Shown here in pieces: positions 8,499 through 9,886 of a stretch of 9,886 bases of DNA. The DNA is from Spirochaetaceae bacterium (GTDB taxonomy: Bacteria; Spirochaetota; Spirochaetia; WRBN01). The position numbers were made by a program, and so were the translations under genes. The stretch lies in NCBI GenBank assembly GCA_020024055.1, contig JAHHUI010000054.1:1-9886 (forward strand), read 5' to 3'. Under the pieces are notes generated by a model that saw only the letters and a list, made by a program, of their open reading frames with translations, was not told the DNA's origin and did not search any database. Numbering within the stretch: position 1 is the stretch's first letter; each line of letters opens with the position of its first letter.

Positions 8499-9059
8499 CT
8501 ATATTATAATAAAATGAAGCAATATGCCCAATATGCCCCCAAGAAGAATAATCAAAATTGGGCTCAGGCGTATTTTAACATGCTTTGTGGTTAATAGATA
8601 GTAACAAACAACAAAAATCCCCAAATAAGGCAAAAATCTTTGCAAGCTTGTTTGCATATCATTCAATAGAATGATGACTGCTGACCAAATAATTAAAGAA
8701 AGAGAAATGGGGCGCAGCACGCCAAAGACATAGCCAAAAATAGAAAATTGATGATATTTCTTTAAAAGAGATCCTATGGAAATACACATGAAATATCCTA
8801 TCACCGCATGGCCCATCGTAGCCACAAAGGCGCCCAAATAAGGCAAAGGTGTGGTGATGAACCCGACATAAGTGGCCAGATTGATGGAAAATGCCCCGGG
8901 GGTGGCCTGGCTGAGGGCTATCACATCCATCAGCTGCTGATGTGTGATCCATGTACCCACCAATAATTGTTCAAACAGGGGGATCATGGCAGTTCCTCCG
9001 CCAAAGCTTAAAAGACTGACATAGCTGAAAACACAAAACAGACGCCAATACAGCATCAT
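8499..9059 (-). CDS. Short CHR-family membrane protein (chromate transporter half), second of pair
   Basis: The 186-residue, very hydrophobic protein has about five to six membrane segments. The CHR-domain signature is at the N-terminus: SLLSFGGGTAMIPLFEQLL (15-33), then ALSQATPGAFSINLATYVGF (48-67). CHR proteins are linked to chromate efflux, but for short paired forms the natural substrate is often untested. It begins with ATG ATG; the first ATG shares the sequence ATGA with the stop of the upstream partner (4-base overlap), and AAGGA lies 8 bases before. Such short single-domain proteins usually work as a pair with the neighbouring member, together equal to one long ChrA. It is well within the usual size for the short family. 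Confidence 0.88.
   Translation of the reverse strand: MMLYWRLFCVFSYVSLLSFGGGTAMIPLFEQLLVGTWITHQQLMDVIALSQATPGAFSINLATYVGFITTPLPYLGAFVATMGHAVIGYFMCISIGSLLKKYHQFSIFGYVFGVLRPISLSLIIWSAVIILLNDMQTSLQRFLPYLGIFVVCYYLLTTKHVKIRLSPILIILLGGILGILLHFIII
8503..8531 (-). promoter_or_regulatory. Possible promoter for the thymidine kinase/metK genes
   Basis: On the minus strand, TTGGGC (8531-8526) and a perfect TATAAT (8508-8503) are 17 bases apart. Transcription would start near 8496, about 25 bases before the kinase start at 8470. The elements lie in the last codons of the transporter gene. The DNA is AT-rich, so chance is possible. Confidence 0.4.
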
Positions 9060-9652
9060 GAGTGATTTCCTTCAGTTTGCTTTTTTCGCCAGAAAAATTG
9101 AACAAAATAGCTGATAATAGCCAGAGCCAAGGCACAAAGAATAATCAGCGCCGCATTGAATTGCAAAGCAAGAAGGATAAGACTGAGACTGAAAGCCGTC
9201 AGGCTGAATATCAGGCGCTCTTTGCCCTGGCTGGAAATCTGTTTAAAGAAACGAATCACTGTAGAAACAATCAGCGCCACCACAGCCATGCGAATGCCAA
9301 GGAAAACAGATTGCCATAGGGGATGAGTAAAGGCATTTTTAAAAAATTGCAATAAAATTGTGATGACAAGATAAGAAGGCGCAGTGACACCCAATGTGGC
9401 CCAAAATGTACCCCATTTGCCGAAAAATCTGTATCCTGTTAATGTGGCGACGTTTATGGCAATGACGCCTGGCAGGCTTTGGCCCAAAGTGAATAAATCT
9501 AAGATTTCTTTTTCTGAATAATTAAAACGTGATAATTCCTTGTCCAGCATGGGCATCATGTTGGCCCCGCCGCCAAAAGTGAATAAACCGATTTTAAAGA
9601 AAATCCAAAATAATGTGCTTGGTTTTTCTATCGTATTCTGCATTCTGTACAC
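9056..9652 (-). CDS. Short CHR-family membrane protein (chromate transporter half), first of pair
   Basis: The 198-residue membrane protein has the CHR signature in its N-terminal half: FKIGLFTFGGGANMMPMLDKEL (19-40) and LFTLGQSLPGVIAINVATLTGY (53-74). Four further hydrophobic stretches follow (about 83-103, 113-135, 148-163, 166-186), with a basic C-terminus WRKKQTEG. The frame can begin at GTG 9652, whose G is the last base of the chemoreceptor stop (TAGTG), or at ATG 9643, three codons later; neither has a clear ribosome site. The TAGTG junction favours coupled re-initiation at one of these. Substrate is unproven; chromate is the family name, not evidence. Confidence 0.87.
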   Translation of the reverse strand: MYRMQNTIEKPSTLFWIFFKIGLFTFGGGANMMPMLDKELSRFNYSEKEILDLFTLGQSLPGVIAINVATLTGYRFFGKWGTFWATLGVTAPSYLVITILLQFFKNAFTHPLWQSVFLGIRMAVVALIVSTVIRFFKQISSQGKERLIFSLTAFSLSLILLALQFNAALIILCALALAIISYFVQFFWRKKQTEGNHS

Positions 9653-9886
9653 TACAAGGCAAACTTAGTGACAGTGTCATTCAAAACTTCTACTTTACGC
9701 AGATTATCCTTGGAGATCTGTTCAATAGAAGACACCAGAGTGGATACTTCTTTAGCTTCTTTCAGCTGCACGCCTGTTTCATTAAGAATCTGATTGGAAA
9801 GTTCAATCAAATGCTGCATAGATTCCAGCAAGGAGTCTGCCTGCTGTTTCTGAGTTTCTGTCTGCTTAGATATTTGAGAACTGGAA
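9652..9886 (-). CDS. C-terminal end of a methyl-accepting chemotaxis protein (5' part beyond window)
   Basis: About 77 codons are open from the right edge to a TAG at 9654-9652. The protein reads as a long amphipathic helix rich in Gln, Ser, Glu and Lys, with segments such as QISKQTETQKQQADSLLES, IELSNQILNETG and VSSIEQISKDN, and ends NDTVTKFAL. This matches the last helix of the chemoreceptor signalling domain, just after the conserved tip that contacts CheA and CheW, which would lie outside the window. There is no pentapeptide CheR/CheB tether. Another coiled-coil protein is possible, since the diagnostic tip is not visible. Confidence 0.7.
   Translation of the reverse strand, partial: SSSQISKQTETQKQQADSLLESMQHLIELSNQILNETGVQLKEAKEVSTLVSSIEQISKDNLRKVEVLNDTVTKFAL

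Overview
The window comes from a Gram-negative (diderm) bacterium of moderate, somewhat AT-rich base composition. It carries LPS-transport-type proteins (LptC-like and LptA-like), a class A penicillin-binding protein and a methyl-accepting chemotaxis protein. A spirochaete is my best guess, because groEL stands alone without groES, an arrangement known in several spirochaetes, and because lptC/lptA-like genes sit with a chemoreceptor gene nearby. I hold this only at moderate to low confidence. All content looks chromosomal. I see no insertion sequence, prophage, CRISPR array, tRNA or rRNA.

Layout. (1) Positions 1-4168, minus strand, read right to left: a thioredoxin-fold protein with a cysteine/glycine-rich tail, then a class A PBP (TTG start), then an LptC-like lipoprotein, then an LptA/OstA-like periplasmic protein cut by the window edge. 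Gaps are 31 and 4 bases and then a 22-base overlap, so this reads as one envelope-biogenesis operon. Its probable promoter places the transcription start at or next to the first ATG. (2) Positions 4169-4377: a divergent control region. The groEL side has a TATAAT box and a strong dyad at the expected start of transcription that does not match CIRCE. (3) Positions 4378-6030, plus strand: groEL alone, followed by a good intrinsic terminator that probably also serves metK from the other side. (4) Positions 6151-9886, minus strand, read right to left: the C-terminal end of a chemoreceptor, two overlapping short chromate-transporter (CHR) genes, two overlapping thymidine kinase paralogues, and metK.

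How they fit together. The left operon joins peptidoglycan synthesis with outer-membrane lipid transport. The centre is a heat-shock-type chaperonin with its own control. The right cluster joins SAM synthesis and pyrimidine deoxynucleoside salvage, downstream of a membrane transporter pair. The items most worth a second look are the Cys-rich thioredoxin-like protein, the groEL leader (dyad plus a duplicated Shine-Dalgarno-like CGAGGG that could compete for the same pairing arm), and the tandem diverged thymidine kinases. No stretch longer than about 210 bases lacks a gene.
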